This document shows, one piece after another, positions 33,581 to 42,356 of a stretch of 64,000 bases of DNA (positions are counted from its first letter, which is position 1; the number at the start of each line of letters is the position of its first letter). Origin of the DNA: Ornatilinea sp. (GTDB taxonomy: Bacteria > Chloroflexota > Anaerolineae > Anaerolineales > Anaerolineaceae). The position numbers and the translations under genes were made by a program. A model generated the notes under the pieces. It saw only the letters and a list, made by a program, of their open reading frames with translations. It was not told where the DNA came from and made no database searches. Location of the stretch: the NCBI GenBank assembly GCA_018433975.1, contig JAHDQE010000048.1, forward strand, positions 22,302-86,301, given 5' to 3'.

Positions 33581-34639
33581 ATGACAGATACTTTATCTTT
33601 TTTGAAAGAGCTGATCTCAACATCAGGTCTTTCTGGCTACGAAGCTGAAACGCGCAACGTCATACAAAAAACATGGTCTTCCCTCGTAGATGAGATCAGC
33701 CTCAGCAAACTGGGAAGCCTTCACGGTCTCAAAAAAGGCTCGGCAGACGAGCCCCGGCCCAAAATATTAATTGCTGCACACATGGATGCAATTGGCTTAA
33801 TGGTTGTGGGCATTGAGAATGATTTCCTGCGCATCTCACCCATCGGTGGAATAGATCCCCGGATTCTCCCCGGACAGCCGGTAAAAGTACACGGGAAAGA
33901 AGTCCTGCCGGGCATCATCATTAAACCGCCGGATCATCTGCTCCCTGAAAACGGGTCCGGGAAGCCGGTAGAAATTGAACATCTTCTGGTGGATACCGGG
34001 CTTTCAAAGAATGAATTAACCGAACTCGTATCCGTCGGGACGCTGGTCTCTTTTGCGCAGGAACCTTTAGAATTTCCCGGTGGGATCGTGGTCGGACACA
34101 GCCTGGATAACCGCGCTTCGGTAGCGGCATTGACAGTCTGCCTGGAACAACTCCAGACCTTACAGCACCGCTGGGATGTTTGGGCTGTCGCCTCCGTGCA
34201 GGAAGAGATCACCTTTGCAGGTGCTTACACCTCGGGATACGAGATCCTCCCCGATTTGGCCGTTGCCATTGACGTAACCTTTGCAACCGGTCCGGGGACG
34301 GCAGATTACAATGCCTTCCCATTGGAATCCGGTCCCGCTTTAGGGTGGGGGCCCAACCTTCATCCGGCCTTATTCCATGAATTCAAAAAGATCGCCGAAG
34401 AGTTGGAAATTCCCTACAGCAAAGACGTCTTACCGCGGCATTCAGGGACGGATGCTTACGCTCTGCAGACAACCGCCGAAGGTATCCCCACCATGCTGCT
34501 CAGCATCCCATTAAGGTATATGCATACTCCTGTTGAGATGGTTTCTTTCAAAGATGTAACCCGAACAGGCCGTCTGCTGGCAGAATTCATCGCAAAACTG
34601 CCCACTGACTTCCTGAAAAATCTAAGTTGGGATGAATAA
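33581..34639 (+). CDS. M42-family aminopeptidase, copy 1
   Basis: 352 residues. M42 enzymes (TET, glutamyl aminopeptidase, formerly CelM) are dizinc exopeptidases that form dodecameric cages and degrade peptides. 'LIAAHMDAIGLMV' (His-x-Asp), 'GHSLDNRASVAAL' (bridging Asp), 'SVQEEITFAGA' (catalytic Glu pair), 'AIDVTF' and 'RYMHTPVEMV' (last His ligand) are all present. AAGGAAG precedes the ATG. First of three tandem paralogues. Confidence 0.92.
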   Translation: MTDTLSFLKELISTSGLSGYEAETRNVIQKTWSSLVDEISLSKLGSLHGLKKGSADEPRPKILIAAHMDAIGLMVVGIENDFLRISPIGGIDPRILPGQPVKVHGKEVLPGIIIKPPDHLLPENGSGKPVEIEHLLVDTGLSKNELTELVSVGTLVSFAQEPLEFPGGIVVGHSLDNRASVAALTVCLEQLQTLQHRWDVWAVASVQEEITFAGAYTSGYEILPDLAVAIDVTFATGPGTADYNAFPLESGPALGWGPNLHPALFHEFKKIAEELEIPYSKDVLPRHSGTDAYALQTTAEGIPTMLLSIPLRYMHTPVEMVSFKDVTRTGRLLAEFIAKLPTDFLKNLSWDE

Positions 34640-35732
34640 ACCTATGCTAAATACGATTCCTTCAAAAGACATCCCTTCCATTGGTTTGGAACAAATCCGG
34701 CTTTTAGAAACGCTCTCAAATGCCTGCGCAGCTTCAGGAGATGAGGGTGAAGTTCGTAAAATTGTGCTGGATCAAATCCGTCCCTACGCCGATGAAATAA
34801 ACATCGATGCAATGGGCAATGTGCTGGCTGTCCGCAAAGCCAGAGAAAGTAACCCTCTGCGTGTGATGCTGGCAGCGCACATGGATGAAATTGGTTTTAT
34901 GCTCTTAAAAGAAGATGGGGACTGCCAGTTTCAGTTTGAAATCATTGGCGGGATTGATCCTCGTCAGGTAGTTGGAAAACCCGTGTGGATTGGGAAAGAA
35001 CACGTTCCGGGAGTGATTGGCTCGCGCCCCATCCATTTGATGAACGCAGAAGAAAGAAAACAGTCCGTTTCCATCTCCAACTTGAGGATTGACCTGGGTA
35101 TCAAAAATGAGAAGAATGTTGAAGCGGGTGACCGGGCCGTGTTTGCCACAAAATTCTATCAAAGTCGGGACAGCCTCTTTGGCAAAGCCCTGGATGATCG
35201 GATCGGTGTTGCGACCCTGATTGAAATCCTCAAACACGCCCCACCCAACATTGAACTCCTGGCCGCCTTCACCGTCCAGGAGGAAGTCGGACTGCGGGGA
35301 GCTCACATTGCCGCTTACCGTTTCAACCCTGATATGGCCATTGCCCTGGACAGCACACCCTCCAATGATATGCCCGTCTGGGATGGCACCGAAAACACGC
35401 GCTATAATACCCGGCTGGGCATGGGTCCGGCCCTTTACATCGCCGACCGTTCTACCATATCAAGCCCGCGTCTCATTGAACACTTTGTCAAAACCGCACA
35501 AACGGAGGATATTCCTTTTCAATTCAGGCAGGCCGGCGGCGGAAGCACCGACGCCGGAGCAATCCATCGCCAACGGGAGGGAATACCCAGTTTGTCCATT
35601 TCGGTTCCGGGGCGCTATGCCCACACTACAACTCTGGTGGTCCGTCTGGAAGACTGGAAAAATACACTAAAATTAGTGCACAGCGGCCTTTGCAAAATCT
35701 CACCCGCATTATTTAAAACCACACAGCCCTGA
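34632..35732 (+). CDS. M42-family aminopeptidase, copy 2
   Basis: 366 residues. The ATG overlaps the end of copy 1 (ATGAATAA), so the two are coupled. 'LAAHMDEIGFML', 'GKALDDRIGVATLIE', 'FTVQEEVGLRGA', 'ALDSTPSNDMP' and 'GRYAHTTTLV' give the full metal and catalytic set. It has about 15 extra N-terminal residues relative to copy 3. Sequence between motifs differs clearly from copies 1 and 3, so these are old paralogues, perhaps with different residue preference or mixed-cage subunits. Confidence 0.92.
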   Translation: MNKPMLNTIPSKDIPSIGLEQIRLLETLSNACAASGDEGEVRKIVLDQIRPYADEINIDAMGNVLAVRKARESNPLRVMLAAHMDEIGFMLLKEDGDCQFQFEIIGGIDPRQVVGKPVWIGKEHVPGVIGSRPIHLMNAEERKQSVSISNLRIDLGIKNEKNVEAGDRAVFATKFYQSRDSLFGKALDDRIGVATLIEILKHAPPNIELLAAFTVQEEVGLRGAHIAAYRFNPDMAIALDSTPSNDMPVWDGTENTRYNTRLGMGPALYIADRSTISSPRLIEHFVKTAQTEDIPFQFRQAGGGSTDAGAIHRQREGIPSLSISVPGRYAHTTTLVVRLEDWKNTLKLVHSGLCKISPALFKTTQP

Positions 35733-35777
35733 GAATTTCGCGATCCGCAGGAGCATCTTGATCGGGAGCATGAATTT

Positions 35778-36785
35778 ATGAAAGCATTAATAAAAAAGCT
35801 GGTAGAAACCTCCGGGCCTTCCGGGCGCGAGGACGAAATCCGCGCCGCGATCCGCGCAGAAATTGAACCCTATATCCGGGAAATCCGGACGGATTCATTG
35901 GGCAACCTGATCGTTCGAAAAAACGCCGAATCCAATAGCGGGCTGCGGATCATGCTTTCCGCCCACATGGATGAAATTGGGGTTATTGCTACGCATGTAG
36001 ACCCAAATGGATTCATTCGTTTTACCAATATTGGAGGGGTTTACCCCAAATATTGTTTGGGCAGCAGAGTAAGATTTCTGGATGGCACCCGGGGTATCAT
36101 TGACAGCGAACGGAATCCGAAAAACAACGAACAAATCCCTCTGGAAAAGATGTTCATCGATACAGGCGCGTCTTCTGCATCCACCGTATCCATAAAACCT
36201 GGGGATATGGCTGTGTTTGAAGGGCCTTTTGTCGACCTGGGAGATAAAATTACGGCAAAATCCCTGGATAACCGCCTGGGGGTTGCTGTTCTGATAGAAT
36301 TGATTAAACAAACTGCTGCATCTCCGCATGAACTGTATTTTGTTTTTACGGTTCAGGAAGAAATGCAGCAAAGCGGCGCAGTTACAGCCACGTATGGCAT
36401 TCAACCGGACCTTGCAATCGTTGTGGATGTCACCGCGACCGGTGACACGCCCAACGGCTTGCGGATGGAGGTCAGCCTTGGCAAAGGTCCCGCTGTCAAA
36501 CTCTGCGATCAGGGAATGGTTTGCGATCCCGGAATTGTGAAGTGGATGAAAGAAACTGCCGAAAAAGCCGGTATTTCTTACCAGTTAGAAGTCCTTGAAA
36601 AAGGGACGACGGATGCCAGACCCATTCAAATTTCCCGCGCTGGGGTCCCATCCGGCGTTGTATCAATCCCCTGCCGCTATGTCCATTCGCCCTCCGAGAT
36701 GGTCGACTTTCAGGATGTCCGGCAGAGCGTCCGGCTTATACAGGAATTGATCACAAACCCGATTCAGTTGACTTACGATACTTAA
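35778..36785 (+). CDS. M42-family aminopeptidase, copy 3
   Basis: 335 residues. 'SAHMDEIGVIATH', 'AKSLDNRLGVAVLIE', 'FTVQEEMQQSGA', 'VVDVTATGDTP' and 'CRYVHSPSEMVD' complete the M42 active site. It is closest to the family consensus of the three. GGGAG lies 9 nt before the ATG. The solute-binding lipoprotein gene follows about 70 bp later. Confidence 0.93.
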   Translation: MKALIKKLVETSGPSGREDEIRAAIRAEIEPYIREIRTDSLGNLIVRKNAESNSGLRIMLSAHMDEIGVIATHVDPNGFIRFTNIGGVYPKYCLGSRVRFLDGTRGIIDSERNPKNNEQIPLEKMFIDTGASSASTVSIKPGDMAVFEGPFVDLGDKITAKSLDNRLGVAVLIELIKQTAASPHELYFVFTVQEEMQQSGAVTATYGIQPDLAIVVDVTATGDTPNGLRMEVSLGKGPAVKLCDQGMVCDPGIVKWMKETAEKAGISYQLEVLEKGTTDARPIQISRAGVPSGVVSIPCRYVHSPSEMVDFQDVRQSVRLIQELITNPIQLTYDT

Positions 36786-36853
36786 AAATGAAAAAACAAA
36801 CTCGTTTTTGGGGAGAACAGGTTCCACTTCCTTCCCGGAAAAGGAACCTGAAT

Positions 36854-38197
36854 ATGAAAAACCTTATTGGGCTGGTGCTCGTAATTGGAGTGATCAGCCT
36901 GACGGCATACGGCTGCGCTCAACTCCCCTCACAGGTACAGGATATCCTTTTCCCTGAAGTGTCGACTCAGGAGAGTACTTCGGAACAACCGAATGTCCTG
37001 ACCCCTTCCCCGGAAAGCACATCATCTGAAGTCGTTGTCACCGTTACTCCAACAGGCCCCCAGATATTAACCATTTGGGTGCCCCCTCAATTTGATCCGG
37101 AAGGCGATAACCCGGCCGGAAAATTGCTGCAAAGGCGGCTGGACAGCTTCAGTGTTGAAAACCCCGGCGCCGAGGTCAGAGTGCGGGTGAAAGCGACCAC
37201 TGGGACCAGCAGTCTGTTGAATTCCCTTTCAACGGCCAGCACTGTTCTGGAACCCTCTGCCTTACCCGCTTTGGTTGCTCTAACCCGCCCGGAAATGGAA
37301 GCCGCTGCGCTGAAAGGGCTGATTTTTCCAATGGATGAGCTGACCTCATTGATCGACGAACCGGACTGGTACGATTATGCCAAAGAACTGGCATTGATCC
37401 AGGGCAGCACCTTTGGGGCACCTTTTGTCGGCGACGCGCTTTTTCTGGTATACCGTCCGTCAAAGATTGGCGCAGCTCCAACAGGTTGGGAAGATATTCT
37501 CAGCCGGGGCCAGCCGCTGGTTTTCCCCGCTGGTGACCCGGATAGTCTGGTAACCCTTGCTCTGTATTTATCGGCCGGAGGGAACATTGTGGATACACAA
37601 AACCGGGCCATCCTCGAGCCGGACCCTCTGGCGGAAGTTCTTGCGCTCTATTCCGAAGGGGCCAAACAAGGCGCTTTTCCAAGCTCGTTATCACAATACC
37701 AGACCGATTCGCAGTCCTGGCAGGCTTACCAGGATCAAACCGCACATTGGGCCATAACATGGAGTTCCCGGTATTTAAGCAATTTTCCGGTTGACACAAC
37801 CGCAATTCCTCTCCCCTCTCTGGGGTCCGAAAACATTACAATTGCAAATGGTTGGATGTGGACGCTTTCTGACCCCGTCCCCGAAAGGCGAGAGTTGAGC
37901 GCAAGCCTGGCAGAATATTTGACAGACAGTGATTTTTTAAGTGCCTGGATGTCTGAGATAGGCTATCTGCCCACCCGTCCCACAGTTCTATCCACCTGGG
38001 AGAATCAGAGCTTAAAATCATTGTTAGGCGAAACCGTGATTTCAGCAACGATCCAGCCTGACGAAGAGTTATTAAGCGAAATTGGGCCAATATTAAAAGA
38101 TGCTACCCTTGACGTTATTGAACGCCAAATCGACCCCCTCGAAGCTGCTCAAGCCGCAGCCCAACGTCTGATTCCAACCGAACAACCAGCGCAATGA
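36854..38197 (+). CDS. Extracellular solute-binding lipoprotein (ABC family 1 type)
   Basis: 447 residues from ATG 36854, which has AAGGA 8 nt upstream and directly precedes a signal peptide with lipobox-like 'TAYGC'. A Ser/Thr/Pro-rich linker leads to a periplasmic-binding-protein domain ('LTIWVPPQFDPEGDNPAGKLLQRRLDSFSVENPGAEVRVRV', 'WAITWSSRYLSNF', 'YLTDSDFLSAWMSEIGYLPTR'). The layout is that of sugar- or oligopeptide-type family 1 binding proteins. No ABC permease or ATPase gene is adjacent, so its transporter is elsewhere or it has another role. Confidence 0.82.
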   Translation: MKNLIGLVLVIGVISLTAYGCAQLPSQVQDILFPEVSTQESTSEQPNVLTPSPESTSSEVVVTVTPTGPQILTIWVPPQFDPEGDNPAGKLLQRRLDSFSVENPGAEVRVRVKATTGTSSLLNSLSTASTVLEPSALPALVALTRPEMEAAALKGLIFPMDELTSLIDEPDWYDYAKELALIQGSTFGAPFVGDALFLVYRPSKIGAAPTGWEDILSRGQPLVFPAGDPDSLVTLALYLSAGGNIVDTQNRAILEPDPLAEVLALYSEGAKQGAFPSSLSQYQTDSQSWQAYQDQTAHWAITWSSRYLSNFPVDTTAIPLPSLGSENITIANGWMWTLSDPVPERRELSASLAEYLTDSDFLSAWMSEIGYLPTRPTVLSTWENQSLKSLLGETVISATIQPDEELLSEIGPILKDATLDVIERQIDPLEAAQAAAQRLIPTEQPAQ

Positions 38198-38550
38198 AAC
38201 CGATTAAAGAGATTATCCAGAATATTTTAGACCGTCCAAAACCGGCCTGGTTAAACCAGCAAATGGTATTGATCATCCTCGTATTGCTGGTTTTATTCAC
38301 AACACTCGCCTGGAGTAAACCCATCACCCACAATCTGTTCCCGGATAACAGTCTTCAATCCCTCCAAATCACGCCAACCGTCGGCAGTCGAACACCCCCC
38401 ACCCCCTCACCTTCACCCCTTCCGCAGGAGTGGATCCAAAACAGCGAAAATACCAATGATATCGTTCTGGTTGGTGTTCTTTTGGTCCTGATTGTTATCG
38501 GCGGAACTTACCATGCAATTCGCCAGAATAAAAATACCTACAAAGAATAA
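38194..38550 (+). CDS. Small two-helix membrane protein
   Basis: 118 residues. The ATG overlaps the stop of the solute-binding protein gene (ATGA). Two hydrophobic segments (about 23-42 and 88-107) flank a Pro/Thr/Ser-rich external loop. No known family. Coupled translation suggests a partner role for the lipoprotein. Confidence 0.65.
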   Translation: MKPIKEIIQNILDRPKPAWLNQQMVLIILVLLVLFTTLAWSKPITHNLFPDNSLQSLQITPTVGSRTPPTPSPSPLPQEWIQNSENTNDIVLVGVLLVLIVIGGTYHAIRQNKNTYKE

Positions 38551-38572
38551 TATTCTTTTCATTCCAACTGGA

Positions 38573-38618
38573 CAAACTCCTTGTTTCTGAATAGCAGCAA
38601 GGAGTTTGCTTTTTATTT
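38573..38618 (+). terminator. Terminator of the M42-lipoprotein operon
   Basis: CAAACTCCTTG/CAAGGAGTTTG with a 14-nt loop, followed by CTTTTTATTT. Confidence 0.8.
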
Positions 38619-38734
38619 GGGCAAACAAGTTCTCTTTCTCTTTTGCTAAAAATAACCGGATACTTGCAACCAAAACGTTGATATTCCGTATATCTTAATA
38701 CAGGATTTAAAGTTTTATTTAAGGAGATTTAAAA

Positions 38735-40231
38735 ATGAAATCAAATTACCGTTTTTCATGGCTGCAGTGGGGAGTTTTATTTTCCCTTTTGTTGATCCTT
38801 GTCTCAGGGGTAGTCTATCCGGTTCAGGCTGCAGAATTTGACAATGATGGTTTTGTCGGCTCGGATGAAGTGATCAATGACGATCTTTTTCTGAACAGTT
38901 CCACCGTACAGATGAACGGGACCGTTAATGGCATCCTCGTTGCAAATGGAGAGACCATCACAATTAATGGAACCGTTCATGGAGATGTGTTTGCCTTTGG
39001 CGCAGTCGTCGATATTGCCAAAGATGCCGTCATTGATGGCAATTTGTTTGCCGGAGCCGCCAGTGTAACCGTCTCAGGCAAGGTAACCGGAAGCATTGCA
39101 AGTGGTTCCTCCAGCATCTATCTGGAAAATGACGCTTCTGTAGGTAAAAACATGTATTATGGCGGATATAGTCTGCAAACGGACCAGGAAGCCTCCATAG
39201 AAAGGGATCTTTTTGCCGGGGTTTATCAGGCCATCCTGAACGGCAGTATTGGTCGGGATGCCAATATTGGCGCAGGCGCCATTGAATTGAACGGGGCCAT
39301 CGGGCGAAACGCTTCTCTCGATGTAGCCTCCAGCAGCGAACAGGTTATGTTTTTCAGCCCCGCTCAGTTCATGCCGCCTCAATATCAGGTCGGTATGTCA
39401 GAAATGATCCAGCCGGGCCTCCGTGTAGCAGAATCCGCTCAGATTGCGGGAAAATTAATTTACACTAGCCCGGAAAACCAGCAAGGCCAGATTGAAACCC
39501 AACCTCAGGGTGGAGTTGTCTTCCAAACACCCGTGCCGGATGAAAAATCAACGGGGACCACCACGGTTTCAGAGACTGAGAAACCTTCAAGCCCCTGGGC
39601 GAACAGAGTCGGACGGACCGCTCTCCGCTGGATCAAAAATGGGGCACGTAACCTGATCAGTCTGTTGATCCTGGGCGGAATCGCAATCTGGTTGATTCCT
39701 TCCCTGCTCGTAAAAGCATCCAAAAAAGCCGGTGAAGAAACGCTTCCGGCAGCAGGTTACGGTTTCCTTGCATGGCTGATTGGGTATATTGGGGTATTCA
39801 TTGCCGGTCTGGTCATCCTCTCGGTAGGATTGTTCCTCAGCCTGGTCACAATTGGAGGGCTTAGCAAAGCCTTCTTCGGGATCAGCTTCTCCGGCCTTGG
39901 CCTGGCATTCTCTGTCTTCTTGCTCATGGTCTCTTATGGCAGCAAACTCGTGGTGGCCTATCTGGCTGGGGATTGGATGCTCAACAAACTTTCTTCCAAA
40001 CCGGTTGAAAGTAAAATCTGGCCAATGGTTTTAGGTGTGTTTGTTTACACGCTTTTACGCAGCATCCCCTTCATTGGCTGGTTGTTTGGGGCCGTCGTCA
40101 CAGTAATTGGGTTGGGAGCCATGTGGTTGGTATATCAAAACTGGCGGAACTCCTCCAAAGAAGGCAAAGAAGGAGGAGAACCCGAAGTAGTTACAACATT
40201 ATCCGAACCGGGCGAAGAACCGGTCGAATAA
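38735..40231 (+). CDS. Secreted bactofilin-like beta-helix domain with C-terminal membrane region
   Basis: 498 residues. Signal peptide (1-32, ending VQAAEF), then about 170 residues of short beta-helix repeats of the 'xxxNGTVxGDVxAxG' kind (polymer-forming, bactofilin-like). A variable Pro-rich linker follows, then four to five membrane helices (about 305-460) and an acidic tail. Putting the beta-helix outside and a membrane domain behind it is a layout seen in uncharacterised Chloroflexota and Firmicutes proteins. A surface or scaffold role is a guess. AAGGAG precedes the ATG. Confidence 0.72.
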   Translation: MKSNYRFSWLQWGVLFSLLLILVSGVVYPVQAAEFDNDGFVGSDEVINDDLFLNSSTVQMNGTVNGILVANGETITINGTVHGDVFAFGAVVDIAKDAVIDGNLFAGAASVTVSGKVTGSIASGSSSIYLENDASVGKNMYYGGYSLQTDQEASIERDLFAGVYQAILNGSIGRDANIGAGAIELNGAIGRNASLDVASSSEQVMFFSPAQFMPPQYQVGMSEMIQPGLRVAESAQIAGKLIYTSPENQQGQIETQPQGGVVFQTPVPDEKSTGTTTVSETEKPSSPWANRVGRTALRWIKNGARNLISLLILGGIAIWLIPSLLVKASKKAGEETLPAAGYGFLAWLIGYIGVFIAGLVILSVGLFLSLVTIGGLSKAFFGISFSGLGLAFSVFLLMVSYGSKLVVAYLAGDWMLNKLSSKPVESKIWPMVLGVFVYTLLRSIPFIGWLFGAVVTVIGLGAMWLVYQNWRNSSKEGKEGGEPEVVTTLSEPGEEPVE

Positions 40232-40249
40232 TTAACCTTCACCCTATCA

Positions 40250-40281
40250 AAAAATCTCCGGCCTGTGTGCCGGAGATTTTT
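40250..40281. terminator. Bidirectional terminator
   Basis: AAAAATCTCCGGC/GCCGGAGATTTTT with a 6-nt loop, between convergent genes. Confidence 0.85.
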
Positions 40282-40294
40282 AAATTTATAAGGA

Positions 40295-41623
40295 TCAAAG
40301 CTTCATCGCCAGGAGGGGAATCAGCATTTCCCGGGGGTTTAATCCTCCATGCCGTCCAAGCAGAGGATTCGGTTTATCCGCCCACCACCAATAGTGATCC
40401 TCTTTCGGGAATACCACAAAGTCCCCTACCCTGTCGTTGATTTCCGGGAAGCTGGAAGGGTCCCCAAACACCCCCGACTCCAACGCCGTTCTTCCATCAA
40501 CAACCTCAAATTGCCCGGGCCAGATCGTTTCAATGTCATGAAGAAGGGCTTCCTCATGCCCGGACCGGACAAACAGGAAAGGCAGCCGGTTCTCACAGGT
40601 AGGGACCATGATCAAATGAGAGAGGAATTTAGGATAACGCCTTAATTCAAAAGTCTCTCTTGGAGGCGTATAGATTTGCCCATGGTCGGCCAGAATAAGG
40701 AACAGGGTGTCACCGCTTCCCTGCTGTTCCTGTTCTTTCAGAAAACGCTCCAGAGAAAGACCAAAGCGCGAAACCTCCCAGACCACGCGTTCGTCTTCCG
40801 GTCCAAATCGATGAGACAAGGTATCTACCGTGCTCCAGTAGAGATAGGTATAGGTTTTCTGATGGGTCTTTGTACTCAAAAGATTTTTCAGTGTAACCAG
40901 CAGGTCACTGACAGAACGGTAAGCATACTGTTTCACTCCCGGGAGATGCATTTCAGATAAGCCGGAATGCATAATAGAGTTGTGCATCAGCGAGGAGACT
41001 TCAATCCCCTGGTTCACCAGATGGGTGCCTAAAGTGGGCACGGGCAGAAAAGAGGTTGGAGAAAAACCGGCCTGGCTCAACGACCCTGTTTCACCGAAGA
41101 ATACGGATGGCGCGTGGAAAATCATATTCGCAATCATGCCGTATTCTTTCAACCAGACCTCATACCCGATAATTCCATGCTCCGCCGGCGCTTTACCGGT
41201 CCACAAAGTTGTCAAAGCCGCAGAGGTTGTGCTGGGCAGCACGCTGGTCAGCGGGGCCAGCATAGCCCGTTCGGAAATAGACTGCCAGGCGGCGCTGCCT
41301 TCCATCTCTCCAAAATCCCCTGCCAGCATTTTCTGGTACAGATCGAGTCCAAACCCGTCCATCAGCAGTAAGACAACATGTTGAAAAGGACCGCCGATTT
41401 CACTCATCAGGGAATCGGTAAGCGGGCTCGCGCCAAACGGTTCTGCCGAAAGCCAGCGGCACACGCTTCCGGGAATATTCAACAAAGAAAGGCCCTGATA
41501 ATGGGGATAAATGACATTTCCACTCAGATTCAGCCCATCCATTTTAGATTGTTTGATTTCCTTGAGCCATGTATCAAATTGTCCTTGCATGCAGCCTCCA
41601 TCCTGAGATTGTTTACTCTCCAT
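40295..41623 (-). CDS. Alkaline-phosphatase-superfamily phosphodiesterase-like protein
   Basis: 442 residues. 'VVLLLMDGFGLDLY' has the first metal Asp, 'PLTSVLPSTTSAALTTLWTGKAPAEHGIIGYE' the nucleophile Thr region and 'EHG' motif, 'YWSTVDTLSHRFGPED' (D...H) and 'ILADHGQI' (DHG) further metal ligands, and a final 'GRHGGLNPREMLIPLLA'. This is the type I phosphodiesterase/nucleotide pyrophosphatase pattern (PF01663-like). No signal peptide is seen, so a cytosolic enzyme is likely. Substrate unknown. Starts at ATG 41623 after AAAGGAG; ATG 41590 is an alternative. Confidence 0.85.
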   Translation of the reverse strand: MESKQSQDGGCMQGQFDTWLKEIKQSKMDGLNLSGNVIYPHYQGLSLLNIPGSVCRWLSAEPFGASPLTDSLMSEIGGPFQHVVLLLMDGFGLDLYQKMLAGDFGEMEGSAAWQSISERAMLAPLTSVLPSTTSAALTTLWTGKAPAEHGIIGYEVWLKEYGMIANMIFHAPSVFFGETGSLSQAGFSPTSFLPVPTLGTHLVNQGIEVSSLMHNSIMHSGLSEMHLPGVKQYAYRSVSDLLVTLKNLLSTKTHQKTYTYLYWSTVDTLSHRFGPEDERVVWEVSRFGLSLERFLKEQEQQGSGDTLFLILADHGQIYTPPRETFELRRYPKFLSHLIMVPTCENRLPFLFVRSGHEEALLHDIETIWPGQFEVVDGRTALESGVFGDPSSFPEINDRVGDFVVFPKEDHYWWWADKPNPLLGRHGGLNPREMLIPLLAMKL

Positions 41624-41801
41624 AATACTCCTTTAATAGTACCCAAAAGGAAATATTTTGTCCCGGACATTGTAAAGGTTAAAATAGTTCCATGCCGGTT
41701 CTTGCAGGAAACTATTTTAGAATGAACGCTTCACCAAAACAGCCCTGTTTCTTTCCGGGAAAAATCGGTTTCCTGTTTGTTCAAAAATTTTTAGAACCTG
41801 C

Positions 41802-41807
41802 TATAAT
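41802..41807 (+). promoter_or_regulatory. Putative extended -10 promoter
   Basis: TGC-TATAAT 39 bp before the phosphoribosyltransferase gene. Confidence 0.5.
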
Positions 41808-41846
41808 GAGAAACATAATTCTAATAAGCTGTAGAGGAAAAAACAA

Positions 41847-42356
41847 ATGCGGCGAGAAGTTTTAAATTGGAACGATGTTGATCAATTGATCGATCATTTA
41901 ATCCCCCAGTTTGAAAATGAGTTTGAAGCGATGGTAATGATTACCCGTGGGGGCATTGTCCCCGGTGGGATGCTTGCCGAAGCTCTGAACCTGACCACAT
42001 TATTGACTGCCGCTGTGGATTTTCCGGCCGAAGTAAAAATGGAAGAGGAAAGAAAAAGCTCCAAATTGCTGGCCTGGCCAAAATTCATCCAGTTCCCCGA
42101 TAACACCCTTCTGGCGGGGCAAAGGGTTATGATCATTGACGATGTTTGGGGCTCCGGCAGGACCATCACCGCCGTAAAGAATCGCATATCGGGTGCCGGG
42201 GGCATTCCTTATACCTGTGTATTGCACTTCAACCCCTATCGCAATCTTTTTGGGAACGCCAGGCCGGATTACTTTGCGGCAATTACCGATGCCCACATTG
42301 TTTACCCCTGGGAAATCAACCGCGGGCCAAAAGGTGTACTGCTGAACGGCTTTTAA
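41847..42356 (+). CDS. Phosphoribosyltransferase (purine-type PRTase fold)
   Basis: 169 residues. 'MVMITRGGIVPGGMLAEAL' and PRPP loop 'VMIIDDVWGSGRTITAV' are typical of type I phosphoribosyltransferases close to xanthine/hypoxanthine enzymes. The C-terminal 'IVYPWEINR' resembles the 'W..fPWe' base-binding end of Gpt-like enzymes. The exact base is unsure. TAGAGG precedes the ATG. Its TAA overlaps by 2 nt the stop of the convergent glycosyltransferase gene. Confidence 0.85.
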   Translation: MRREVLNWNDVDQLIDHLIPQFENEFEAMVMITRGGIVPGGMLAEALNLTTLLTAAVDFPAEVKMEEERKSSKLLAWPKFIQFPDNTLLAGQRVMIIDDVWGSGRTITAVKNRISGAGGIPYTCVLHFNPYRNLFGNARPDYFAAITDAHIVYPWEINRGPKGVLLNGF

